Source: Alkalihalobacillus bogoriensis ATCC BAA-922 (GTDB taxonomy: Bacteria; Bacillota; Bacilli; Bacillales; Bacillaceae_F). From it: 62,279 nt of DNA. The notes beneath the pieces are model-generated. The model was not told the origin of the DNA. It did no database searches and was given only the letters and a program-made list of their open reading frames with translations. The translations under genes and the position numbers were made by a program. The stretch is taken from positions 57,203-119,481 of the forward strand of contig NZ_KK211279.1 in the NCBI RefSeq assembly GCF_000621445.1, read 5' to 3'. Positions 9,901-16,884 of the stretch are shown in pieces (position 1 is the stretch's first letter; each line of letters starts with the position of its first letter).

Positions 9901-11266
9901 TAGCAATAACAGAAAATACTTCTTCAATAACATCTTCTGAGGAACGAGGAGTCACTTTATATTCATTCCAATCATAGTTGACAACACCAATGATAACATC
10001 ATATGTTTTTCCAACAGACGGATACCCTTCCACTGATTGAACAACGAATTCTCCTTTTCCATCTGTTGCTTTGTAGTTACTAGAAGCGACACTTGTCACG
10101 GTTACATTATGAACTTCAACTAATTGTCCTTCATATACTTCACCGTTTTGGGCAAGTAAATCTGTTGAGATAATTTTTTTCGGTTCAGGAACACCTACAT
10201 TGGCTTCCACGATTTGCGCGTCATTTCCAGAAGATAAATCTAATTGTGCCATCCCATAATAATCAAGCAACTTTCCTTTTGCTTGGATTTTATCGCCTGG
10301 CTTAGCTGTAAATCCTGCAACACGCACAATGATTCCAGCTGTATCATCTTGGATAAAATAATTCGTTTTTCCACCAGCCACAATTGAATGTGTAACGATT
10401 CCTTCAATTTTTGCTTCTGTACCATCAGCTAACACGCGGGCATCTGCAATGCTCATAATTTCTAACGATTGTTTTACTGTATACATAAAAGTAGAAACAT
10501 CACTTTGTTGGAGACCCTCTTTCGTTGCCATTGCTTTAACCGTTGTATCACTAGTTATTAAAATAGGAGACGTATATACAGGACTGTGAATTGTCGGTGT
10601 TTGTCCATCGATAGTATAGTGAATTGTGGCATCTTTTGTTGTAGTAGATAATGTAACTTCTGTATTCTCTTCAACTTGTCCAGTTGACGGAGAAGCTTGA
10701 ACATTAGCTACTTTAGAAATGTCACCACTGAAGCTTGTCCATGTGATGTTATCAATTACAACTTGTGCCCCACCAGCTCTGATTTCAATAACGGCATCGT
10801 TTGATACTTGTAAATCAGAAAGCTCAAGAGTATGAACCGTTGCATCAGCACCACTGAAATTTCCGAACACATCACTTGTTTTCTTATGCTCACCATTTAT
10901 GTACACTTCAATTGTTCTAGGCGATGAACCTGTGAATGCTTTTCGATATTGAATAGAAACAGTCGATACTCCTTCTTTCATTGGAGAAGAAGTAATTTTA
11001 CTATTATAGTTTTTGTCTCGTAACATTAGGCCATTTCCATCAATCGCGAAATCTCCTTCATTACGGGAATGTGTATATGTCCATTCCACACCATGTTCAC
11101 CTATAAATGAACCATCTGAATAAGAGTTCGTTGCATTTGAACCGTCAAACGTTTCTGTAAACATTGTACTAACAGGCTGTGCTGCACTAATACCTGCACT
11201 AAAGAAATTCATTACAATGGCTAAAACCAAAAACACACTTAATGATTTTTTCCCGTTTCTTTTCAC
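3914..11266 (-). CDS. Giant wall-anchored endonuclease/5'-nucleotidase fusion
   Basis: 2450 residues; GTG start with GGGGAGG upstream. Order seen: signal peptide (1-29); beta-sandwich; two rounds of chitobiase-like plus OB-fold-like domains (about 190-375 and 455-640); endonuclease/exonuclease/phosphatase domain (about 800-1110: NYNVEN, GDLND, SDHDP); choice-of-anchor-I-like beta-propeller (about 1125-1600); 5'-nucleotidase metallophosphatase (about 1648-1890: HTNDTHAHLD, DAGD, GNHEFD, GGHSH) with its C-terminal domain; Asp-Lys repeat linker (about 2180-2210); LPKTAT near 2415 and a membrane tail. B. subtilis YhcR and YfkN are smaller relatives, and YhcR is anchored by sortase YhcS. The inferred role is degradation of extracellular nucleic acid through nucleotides to nucleosides and phosphate on one polypeptide. 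The propeller's role is unknown. Confidence 0.88.
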   Translation of the reverse strand: MKRNGKKSLSVFLVLAIVMNFFSAGISAAQPVSTMFTETFDGSNATNSYSDGSFIGEHGVEWTYTHSRNEGDFAIDGNGLMLRDKNYNSKITSSPMKEGVSTVSIQYRKAFTGSSPRTIEVYINGEHKKTSDVFGNFSGADATVHTLELSDLQVSNDAVIEIRAGGAQVVIDNITWTSFSGDISKVANVQASPSTGQVEENTEVTLSTTTKDATIHYTIDGQTPTIHSPVYTSPILITSDTTVKAMATKEGLQQSDVSTFMYTVKQSLEIMSIADARVLADGTEAKIEGIVTHSIVAGGKTNYFIQDDTAGIIVRVAGFTAKPGDKIQAKGKLLDYYGMAQLDLSSGNDAQIVEANVGVPEPKKIISTDLLAQNGEVYEGQLVEVHNVTVTSVASSNYKATDGKGEFVVQSVEGYPSVGKTYDVIIGVVNYDWNEYKVTPRSSEDVIEEVFSVIANPSSGGVMKGSAVTLTTPTKGGTIYYTVDGTTPTTKSLLYTEPIVIDKDVTIKAIVQDKQGEESAVYTFRYQVLLPLNSLRIHDIQGEAHRSPYENQNVQNVEGIVTFTVSSGFYMEDPSPDDNPHTSEGIYVYKPSHGMKVGDEVEVSGVVSEFYGTTSEGYDDRSETHLPVTQINAASGTVQVVAQNQLDKLSAPVILGVDGRVIPTDSIDSDGLETFNPEVDAIDFYESVEGMRVQFHDACVVAPQKYGEVVVTVDNGVEKVRTENGGVLLSESHQNPDRLFVSVNDTNFKAKTGDCFDGTITGVVGYTYNNYKIFTNKTDLPPLVEGDAKPVVTTIRPHEDKVTIANYNVENLSPNTSDEKFAKIAQSLITNLKSPDIVGLVEIQDNNGNTDNGVTEANETYEKLIHHIQKLGGPIYKYTDIAPENNQDGGEPGGNIRVGYIYNSERVQLAPGEKGSATEAVGYEGEALTLNPGRIEPQNEAFKSSRKPLAAEFIFNGEKIIVINNHFNSKRGDQPLFGRNQPPVFGSEVQRHQIAEIINDFVTDVKEKNNNANVVVLGDLNDYQFSQTLNILKGEELSNMIDALPKEEQYTYVYEGNSQVLDHILVSNHLVEQTEVDIVNINADFMEVHGRASDHDPVLVQIDVTPRDYSGTGELELNLIGRYDSGAGFNKSGAEIVVFDKKTKRAFIANGADSAIDIVDLSNPTNLNLPLKKRIDVTELDLGEGFVIGDITSIAVHPNGNFIAFAVPAEPRTDNGRVVLADINGKVISNVEVGSLPDMVTFTHDGQYILVANEGEPNDSYTIDPEGTVSIIDVSKGARVNQDDVTTVGFGNLSPNQIDETVRVFGPNASPAQDFEPEYIVVAEDNKTAYVALQENNAIATLDLTTKEFKHVHGLGFKDHSLFENAMDVSDKDDKVNIQPWPVLGMFQPDGIDYFKANGKSYIVTANEGDARDYKGFSEETRAGSNKIKNNVQLNADFYEGYTQQELDVLVENGLFNEEQLGRLRVTSEMGKNDDGTYEALYSFGGRSFSIWDANSMELVFDSGSDFEHITLHHLGEEHFNANHTENTGETRSDDKGPEPEDVKIGQVNGQTYAFIGLERVGGIMVYNITNPSEPVIVTYYNSRDFSKDPASGEAGDLGTEGLMFIPKEDSPTGKTMLLAANEVSGTLSVYEVTSPGEDPVETSNDFELTVMHTNDTHAHLDSVARRITAIRSIRDEVTQSLLLDAGDVFSGTLFFNQYLGQADLEFMNMAEYDAMVPGNHEFDKGPKVFADFIKNAEFPFVSSNIDYSNEPELSLLFKDEVGSPGENGYLYPAIIKEINGEQVGIFGLTTEDTAFIANPGENIVFEDYLEKAQLTVDMLKEEGINKIIAVTHLGYRYDVILAETVEGIDIVVGGHSHTFVEEPVVIEQFEDPTLVVQAKEYGEYLGRLDVVFDEEGVLQSWNGQLIEVDSKDEQGNFIYEEDQVAAERLKELQGPIDELKKMVVGKTTVHLDGERSNIRSKETNLGNLIADGMLAKAKESVNAEIAIQNAGGIRASIPAGDITLGDVLTVMPFANNLVTMELTGTEIVEALENGVSKVEEGNGRFLQVAGVRFSYDVTQPALNRVFNVQVETKAGYVDIDESKSYIVATNAFLADGGDGFTVLKQAKDEGRMTELFIPDYDVFTDYLHRIGTVGDEYAQPEGRIITASKPNEDDPGEENPGTDPIEENPGTDPEKPGDDKDKDKDKDKDKDKDKDKDKDKDKDKDKDKDKNKVVKAKPTISNGVATVTRKDMDKLVDNGVLLIDISNQNETEMNIVFDKGQVEQLKKKNVIIIIQKDDVQLDIPSSVFKNGNEAVTVTITKMKDMKRALSSVYDFKITQGKIVISTFDEAITLTFAIDKKKVKDEKKVNVFYWNETKKHWESLGGSYHNGKVSALTNHFSTFTVFDENEEELKNKEDVLPTPGDTKKGKNNPLPKTATNVYNWILIGMGFLLLGVSSFWLQRKKRVILK
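4639..4731 (-). repeat. In-frame 6-bp tandem repeat (Asp-Lys linker)
   Basis: About 15 copies of a 6-bp unit (GTCTTT/ATCTTT on the plus strand) encode an Asp-Lys dipeptide run in the wall-proximal spacer of the nuclease. Because the unit is a multiple of three, slippage would change spacer length without shifting the frame. Confidence 0.9.
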
Positions 11267-11288
11267 AATTTTTCCTCCCCTATATAAG

Positions 11289-11314
11289 ATTCCTCTTTAG
11301 TCTAAACGAGGAAT
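11289..11314 (-). promoter_or_regulatory. Leader hairpin upstream of the nuclease gene
   Basis: ATTCCTC (11289-11295) pairs with GAGGAAT (11308-11314), with a further TTTA/TAAA pairing inside. It lies about 25 bp upstream of the GTG start, next to the ribosome binding site. It could be an mRNA-stabilising 5' stem; no known riboswitch was recognised. Confidence 0.35.
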
Positions 11315-11445
11315 AATGAAGAAGTTTTAATTGTATAAATCTTTCGTTAAATTATTCCTAACATTATATATAGTTTCCATTACCTGAATGTAAATTCAAG
11401 AATATTATTTGCTTAGAATGCAGCTTCAAGTTCAATAATCTCGGT

Positions 11446-11574
11446 TCGGACAAATATTCCGCTATTTAGCGGAATCAATAAGGAAAAACCTCATTTTTGC
11501 TAATGTATCGGTAAAGATGTCCGATAGCATCAACCAAACGCTATTATTTCTTAGAATAGTGGAACAGGTGTCCG
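11446..11574. repeat. Repeat A, copy 1 (three of four boxes)
   Basis: Contains one forward box (CGGACAAATATTCCG from 11447) and two inverted boxes (from 11509 and 11560). The distances, 62 and 51 bp, match the full copies. The outer forward box expected near 11396 is not recognisable. It lies between the nuclease gene and the small membrane protein gene at 11677. Confidence 0.7.
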
Positions 11575-11606
11575 TAGGAATTGCAAAAACAACTCCAATC
11601 ACCAAC

Positions 11607-11638
11607 AAAAAAGCTGTCGATACATTTCTCGACAGCTT
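11607..11638 (-). terminator. Terminator of the 93-aa membrane protein gene
   Basis: AAGCTGTCGA (11611-11620) pairs exactly with TCGACAGCTT (11629-11638), followed on the minus strand by a T run. The 28-bp hairpin is identical to the one at 12063-12090. Confidence 0.8.
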
Positions 11639-11676
11639 GACAGTAACCAACATAATTTTCAGAAAAAACATCTTTA

Positions 11677-11958
11677 TTACATTTTATTTTTATAATATAT
11701 CCATCTAATCCCATTCAATAATGCTAGTATAATGTACATTCCTAAAAATAAGAATAATAAAAGAAACCAGCCAGATAAAATCCCATTTACAAAAAGGTCG
11801 TTTGCCTTACTTAGTCCAAAGTCATACCATAAAAACAAGAAATTGATAATTATCATTGTTATTGTTGTTATTCCAGAAAAGAAAAGAGGTTGAATGATAA
11901 GATTATAGGCCTTACCTTTTGCTTTCATGAATTGCCATGTTTCTTTTCTACTATTCAT
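11677..11958 (-). CDS. Small two-helix membrane protein, unknown function
   Basis: 93 residues with two clear hydrophobic segments (about 25-48 and 60-85) and a basic C-terminal end. The ribosome binding site is modest (AGAAGGG, 6-7 nt upstream of ATG). It lies 154 bp downstream of yhbH on the same strand but behind yhbH's own terminator, so it is probably transcribed separately, and it ends at an efficient-looking hairpin. I do not recognise the family, and an unrelated function cannot be excluded. Confidence 0.6.
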   Translation of the reverse strand: MNSRKETWQFMKAKGKAYNLIIQPLFFSGITTITMIIINFLFLWYDFGLSKANDLFVNGILSGWFLLLFLFLGMYIILALLNGIRWIYYKNKM

Positions 11959-12056
11959 GTAGTCCCTTCTTTCTTAGAATCTGTTGTTTCTGGATGTTAA
12001 CTCCTTCTAATCTATTTTATTCCTTGATTAGCATATGCACAATCTCCAACCACAAC

Positions 12057-12090
12057 AAAAAAAAGCTGTCGATACATTTCTCGACAGCTT
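12057..12090 (-). terminator. Terminator of yhbH
   Basis: 10-bp perfect stem AAGCTGTCGA/TCGACAGCTT (12063-12072 and 12081-12090), followed on the minus strand by an eight-T run. It sits 22 bp beyond the yhbH stop codon. Confidence 0.85.
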
Positions 12091-12112
12091 GTTACAAATC
12101 AAATTTAATTTT

Positions 12113-13282
12113 TCAGACCGGAACTTCATCCTTTTTAAAAAACGTCTTCATTGCATGATACACATCTGCTTTTTCCTTTAAAATATAATGGCGGAATCGT
12201 TCATCTTTAATGTTTTTATACGCACTCATTAATGTGGAATGGCGGCTGTATTGATTGACTTCCCCATACCCAAACATACTTGAGACGTCCATGAGCTCGT
12301 TCACGAGTTTTAAACACCGGGCATTGTCTGACGTTAAGTTATCTCCATCTGAGAAATGAAATGGGTATATATTGTAGCTTTTCGGGTCATATTTGCTTTC
12401 AATAAGTTCTAATGCTTTTCGATAAGCGGAAGAGCAAATTGTTCCTCCACTTTCTCCTTTGGAAAAGAAATCATCTTCTGTTACAACTTTTGCTTCTGTA
12501 TGATGAGCGATAAATTCAATCTCTACAGTCTCATATTTTGTTCGGAGAAATCGAGTCATCCAAAAGAAAAAGCTTCTCGTCATATATTTTTCCCATCGCC
12601 CCATTGAACCACTTGTATCCATCATTGCTAATACAACTGCTTTTGATTCAGGTCTTACGGTTTCATTCCATGTTTTAAAGCGTAAATCATCATTATAAAT
12701 CGGAGAAATTCCTGGGCGTCCTTCAAGGGCATTTCGCTTGATTGCTGTTAAAATCGTTCGGCGCTTATCAATATTCCCCATCAGCCCTTTTTTTCGAATA
12801 TCATTAAATTCAATATTCTCAACAATGATTTCATCTTGATCTTTTCGTTGTAAATTGGGTAACTCTAACTCACGAAATAACATATCTTGTAGTTCCATAA
12901 TGGATACTTCAGCTTCGAAATAATCCTCTCCTGCTTGATCCCCCGCTCCTTCACCTTTACCTGCTCCTTGTTGTCTAGCTGCATTTGGGTCTCTTGCAAC
13001 AACATCACCGACTTTGCTATCGCCTTTTCCTTGGCCAACATGCTTTGTTTTGTCATAATTATAGCGAATTTTGTATTCATCAAGTGAACGAATTGGGATT
13101 TTTATAACTTCCCTTCCATTGGACATGACAATGTTTTCTTCACTCACTAAATCCGGTAAGTTTTTTTGAATAGCTTCCTGCACTTTCTCTTGGTGCCTTC
13201 TTTGATCTTGTTGACCTTTACGATGAAGGGACCAATTTTCTTTAGAAACCACAAAATTATAATTATCATTTTTCTTCTTCAT
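12113..13282 (-). CDS. yhbH: Sporulation protein YhbH (DUF444, VWA-like)
   Basis: 389 residues, ATG with AAGGAGGGG upstream. A charged N-terminal half carries a Gly/Ala/Gln-rich stretch (about 95-115). The C-terminal half resembles a von Willebrand A fold with a MIDAS-like DTSGS at about 222. Proteins of this family are encoded beside the PrkA kinase in many bacteria; in B. subtilis yhbH is a sigma-E-dependent sporulation gene whose exact role is unclear. Here the partner prkA lies upstream on the same strand but is separated by an oppositely oriented gene, so the two cannot share one transcript in the usual short operon. Length and motifs are normal for the family. Confidence 0.9.
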   Translation of the reverse strand: MKKKNDNYNFVVSKENWSLHRKGQQDQRRHQEKVQEAIQKNLPDLVSEENIVMSNGREVIKIPIRSLDEYKIRYNYDKTKHVGQGKGDSKVGDVVARDPNAARQQGAGKGEGAGDQAGEDYFEAEVSIMELQDMLFRELELPNLQRKDQDEIIVENIEFNDIRKKGLMGNIDKRRTILTAIKRNALEGRPGISPIYNDDLRFKTWNETVRPESKAVVLAMMDTSGSMGRWEKYMTRSFFFWMTRFLRTKYETVEIEFIAHHTEAKVVTEDDFFSKGESGGTICSSAYRKALELIESKYDPKSYNIYPFHFSDGDNLTSDNARCLKLVNELMDVSSMFGYGEVNQYSRHSTLMSAYKNIKDERFRHYILKEKADVYHAMKTFFKKDEVPV

Positions 13283-13529
13283 ACGAATCCCCTCCTTGAC
13301 AATTCTTTTTCTCTTCAGCTTATCAAGTTGTATACTCGTTTTTTTATTAACTTTCTGTCACCACAATTCACTGTAAACATATAATGTTGTTGACGCATTA
13401 TCTGACATCGTCACTGTTCATTGTAAGTTTGTGCTTACTCTATCCTATGCAACGAGACAAGAGAGTTGCTAATAAATTCTGACAAATTGCATTGTTTTTA
13501 AAGGACAAGTTGTCATCCTTTGTCATTGT

Positions 13530-13546
13530 AAGACTAGACTAGTCTT
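13530..13546. promoter_or_regulatory. 17-bp palindrome with TTGTCAT repeats
   Basis: AAGACTAG and CTAGTCTT form a perfect inverted repeat around one central A. Copies of TGTCAT lie just upstream (near 13511 and 13521) and just downstream (13547). The site is in the 489-bp gap between yhbH (minus) and the secreted protein gene (plus), where both would have promoters. It looks like an operator, but its regulator is unknown. Apart from this and the two genes' start regions, nothing else was recognised in 13283-13771. Confidence 0.4.
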
Positions 13547-13771
13547 GTCATGTATTTTCTTGTCAAAATCCCTTCATTGACTTGTTTCGAGGCTCTTGGT
13601 AAATTGAGAAATCATGGAGTTCTTACTACTTTATTAATAAAAAGAAAAAAACATGAAACTTTTTTTGTGCAATGTTCGTCTAATACAATAAGAAGTTCGA
13701 TTATTAAGCATGAATTTTTAAAATATGGCTATATATATTAGGAACGCAAAAATTTAAAGTAAGGTGATGAG

Positions 13772-14734
13772 ATGAAAACGGTATTAACCCTCTCCATAAG
13801 TTTCGTTGTTTTCCTTTTCTTTAGTTTTACAGCGGCTTATGCCCAAACAAATGAATCACCACCTAACGAAGATGGCGTTTCATATTCGATTGATAATGGA
13901 ATGCTTCAGCTCATGTTACAGGAGAAACGAGAAAACGGTGAAGACATCCAAATTCGTACGATCCGTCATGGCGATGATGGAATCCTTGTTTATTATCGAT
14001 TGTTACAAACACAATCAAACGAACATCATGTTACGTATACAACAGACACATATCCAAAAGCTTTAAAACTTTTACCTAAAGATGTCGCAGAACCTGAATC
14101 AATTACATTAGTAAATGAAGAAGTTGCTTTTGAACAACTCGCAGAAAATCATATCGTACAACCAGATAAATCTTGGTCTATTTCATTCAGTTCACCTATT
14201 GCCAACCATTCCATTACAGATAATAATTTATATTTACTTGATTCAAACGGAAAGAAAATGGACTCGTTTATTATTCATGATGGAAGTCAAACCATCACCA
14301 TTTTACCTCCTAAAGGAAACTACACACCTGGAGAAACATATAGCATTTATTTAACAGAAGGGATCGTCTCAACCGAAAACGTCCCTTTAAAGAAAGGCTA
14401 TCAACTAACCTTTACTGTTGAAGACACTGACAAAACCATACAAAAATCAATGGATGAAGACCCCATTGAAATTGATATATCCACGATCCCTTTAAGTGAG
14501 ATAAAAGGGTGGAATATTGATTTTTCAGATTGGTCAGCTAGCGAAATTAGAGATATTGAAGATACTCAAATCAAGGAAGACATTACACAACGTCCTCTTC
14601 TTCTGACTCCTAATCAACGAACCGTTCCTTGGAGGATTGTCGATACTGATTACCACCCTGTAGAGAAAATAAGCCCAAATCGGATTGATGAAAATCCATT
14701 ATTTAAAAAGATTAAATCATTTTGGTTATTTTAA
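13772..14734 (+). CDS. Secreted protein with Ig-like (Big_5/SbsA-like) domain
   Basis: 320 residues; ATG preceded by TAAGGTGATGAG. A signal peptide ends near AYA-QT (about 25). Residues about 130-215 look like a bacterial SbsA/Big_5 Ig-like fold, with the family's SFSSPI and TPGETYSIYL patterns. No catalytic motif is visible. The gene lies convergent to prkA and divergent from yhbH, interrupting what is normally a prkA-yhbH pair, and it shares a hairpin terminator with prkA. The role is unknown; a cell-surface or spore-periphery adhesion/structural role would be a guess. Confidence 0.75.
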   Translation: MKTVLTLSISFVVFLFFSFTAAYAQTNESPPNEDGVSYSIDNGMLQLMLQEKRENGEDIQIRTIRHGDDGILVYYRLLQTQSNEHHVTYTTDTYPKALKLLPKDVAEPESITLVNEEVAFEQLAENHIVQPDKSWSISFSSPIANHSITDNNLYLLDSNGKKMDSFIIHDGSQTITILPPKGNYTPGETYSIYLTEGIVSTENVPLKKGYQLTFTVEDTDKTIQKSMDEDPIEIDISTIPLSEIKGWNIDFSDWSASEIRDIEDTQIKEDITQRPLLLTPNQRTVPWRIVDTDYHPVEKISPNRIDENPLFKKIKSFWLF

Positions 14735-14771
14735 TCAGAAAACCCGACTCTAAGAGTCGGGTTTTCTGATT
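14733..14771. terminator. Bidirectional terminator
   Basis: Perfect 18-bp stem (14733-14750 with 14754-14771) with a 3-nt loop. It contains the stop codon of the plus-strand secreted protein gene at its left edge and the prkA stop codon at its right edge, so both convergent transcripts would end in it. Confidence 0.9.
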
Positions 14772-16665
14772 ATCTATTTAATAAACTTCCAACATAGCGA
14801 AGCAATTCATTTGCTGAAACGGAATTGTATCCGTGCTCATCTATTAATCTTGCAATGACTTCATTTACTTTCTTCAATTGTGATTCATCTGGCGTTTTCG
14901 TTGACGTTGTAATTTTAACGATGTCTTTTAAGTCAGCAAATAGTTTCTTCTGTATGGCTTCACGTAATCTTTCATGTGAATTATAATCAAACTTCTTCCC
15001 TTTCCTCGCATATGCGGAAATTCGAATAAGAATTTCTTCTCTGAACGCTTTTTTCGCATTTTCTGATATACCAATTTGTTCTTCAATCGACCGCATTAAT
15101 TTTTCATCTGGAGACATTTCTTCTCCTGTTAATGGGTCTTGAAGTTTATTTTTATTACAATACGCCTCCACATTATCAAGATAGTTATCCATTAATGTTT
15201 TAGCAGACTCATCATAAGAGTAAACAAACGCTTTTTGTACTTCTTTTTTCGCGATGTCATCATATTCTCTGCGAGCAATTGAAATAAAGTCCATATATCT
15301 TTCTTTATCTTCTTTTGAAATCGATGCGTGTGATTCTAAACCTTCTTTTATGGAACGAAGGACATCTAGCGCACTAATCGATGTTAATTGTTTACGAATT
15401 ATTGCCGAGGAAATTCGATTAATAACGTAACGTGGATCGATTCCTGTCATTCCTTCGTCTGGATCTTCCTTTTTAAGCTCTTCAACATCTTGAGCGTTGT
15501 ATCCTTCAATCATTTCCCCATTATATAATTTCATTTTCTTAATTAAATCAACACCCGCTTTTTTCGGTACACTTAGCCGTGTTAATATTGTGAAAATTGC
15601 AGCAATTTTTAATGCATGTGGTGCGATATGAACATGAGATAAATCACTTTCTTTAATCATTTTTTTATAAATTCGTTCTTCCTCCGAAACCTTTAAGTTG
15701 TAAGGAACTTTCATAACAATAATTCGTGAATGAAGCGCCTCGTTCTTTTTGTTTGAGATAAAAGCTTTGTATTCAGATTCATTTGTGTGAGCGACAATCA
15801 ATTCATCAGCCGAAATTAACGCAAACCGTCCTGCTTTAAAATTCCCTTCTTGTGTCAGTGATAATAAGTGCCATAAAAACTTTTCATCACACTTAAGCAT
15901 TTCTTGAAACTCCATTAATCCCCTATTTGCTTTATTCAACTCTCCATCAAACCGATACGCACGTGGGTCTGATTCCGATCCATATTCAGCTATCGTCGAG
16001 AAGTCAATACTGCCTGTTAAATCGGCAATATCTTGTGACTTTGGATCTGACGGGCTAAATGTCCCTATGCCAACACGTTTATCTTCAGAGAAAAACACTC
16101 GTTCTACCATTACATCTTCAATTCTTCCACCATATTCTTTCTCCACTCGCATCATATTTAATGGAGATAGATTTCCTTCTATTTTAATTCCGTATTCTTC
16201 ATAAAAACTATCTCTTAAATGATGAGGAATGAGATGAAGGGGATCTTCATGCATCGGGCACCCAGCTATGGCATAAACAGCACCATTATCAGTTCGGGAG
16301 TATTGTTCTAACCCACGTTTTAACATGGCCACTAACGTTGATTTTCCTCCACTAACAGGCCCCATTAACAATAATATCCGTTTCCGCACATCCAGTCGTT
16401 TTGCGGCCGAGTGAAAGTATTCTTCAACTAATTTTTCAATGGAATCTTCAATTCCATACATTTGATCACTAAAAAACTTAAATTCCTTTTTGTCATCAAC
16501 TTCTTCTACACCAGCATCCTTAATCATATTGTAAACACGAGAATGTGCTGTCTGAGCGATATGCGGCCGTTCCTTTACCATCTCCAAATACTCCGCAAAA
16601 GTTCCACGCCACGTCAATTTCTGTTCTTCTTCACGATATTCTCTGATCTTATTTAAAATATCCAT
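14770..16665 (-). CDS. prkA: PrkA serine protein kinase / AAA+ protein
   Basis: 631 residues, the usual family length; ATG with AAGGAGGAGGAG upstream. The N-terminal AAA-type ATPase region has a Walker A motif GPVSGGKST at about residue 105-113, and the C-terminal region matches the PrkA-type domain. In B. subtilis PrkA is made in the mother cell early in sporulation and promotes sigma-K activity; both kinase and protease-like activities have been proposed for the family. A sigma-E-like promoter lies 45-73 bp upstream. The gene is convergent with the plus-strand gene ending at 14734. Confidence 0.93.
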   Translation of the reverse strand: MDILNKIREYREEEQKLTWRGTFAEYLEMVKERPHIAQTAHSRVYNMIKDAGVEEVDDKKEFKFFSDQMYGIEDSIEKLVEEYFHSAAKRLDVRKRILLLMGPVSGGKSTLVAMLKRGLEQYSRTDNGAVYAIAGCPMHEDPLHLIPHHLRDSFYEEYGIKIEGNLSPLNMMRVEKEYGGRIEDVMVERVFFSEDKRVGIGTFSPSDPKSQDIADLTGSIDFSTIAEYGSESDPRAYRFDGELNKANRGLMEFQEMLKCDEKFLWHLLSLTQEGNFKAGRFALISADELIVAHTNESEYKAFISNKKNEALHSRIIVMKVPYNLKVSEEERIYKKMIKESDLSHVHIAPHALKIAAIFTILTRLSVPKKAGVDLIKKMKLYNGEMIEGYNAQDVEELKKEDPDEGMTGIDPRYVINRISSAIIRKQLTSISALDVLRSIKEGLESHASISKEDKERYMDFISIARREYDDIAKKEVQKAFVYSYDESAKTLMDNYLDNVEAYCNKNKLQDPLTGEEMSPDEKLMRSIEEQIGISENAKKAFREEILIRISAYARKGKKFDYNSHERLREAIQKKLFADLKDIVKITTSTKTPDESQLKKVNEVIARLIDEHGYNSVSANELLRYVGSLLNR

Positions 16666-16709
16666 GTATGTGGCTCCTCCTCCTTATTCTCACCTAGCTG
16701 GTTTATTTC

Positions 16710-16738
16710 ATCCTATGCACAAACACTCATGAACATGC
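16710..16738 (-). promoter_or_regulatory. Putative sigma-E promoter of prkA
   Basis: Minus strand: GCATGTT (16732-16738), 14-bp spacer, CATAGGAT (16710-16717). This is close to the sigma-E consensus KMATATT-N14-CATACAAT and fits the known sigma-E control of prkA in B. subtilis. Confidence 0.5.
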
Positions 16739-16884
16739 TCGCGCTTTTTCAAAATTCGGTGTCCCTTTTTCCTCTGCTTCGACAAGTTTACTTGCGCCTA
16801 AGTTTTAATTTCCAATCTTTCAATCTAGTCTTCTGTTTCAGAGTAAGATACAATAATAATGATAAAAAATAAGGATGATTAAAT

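Noticed and set aside
13550-13741. 63-aa plus-strand open frame upstream of the secreted protein gene
   Set aside because: No ribosome binding site, low-complexity content and overlap with the likely promoter region.
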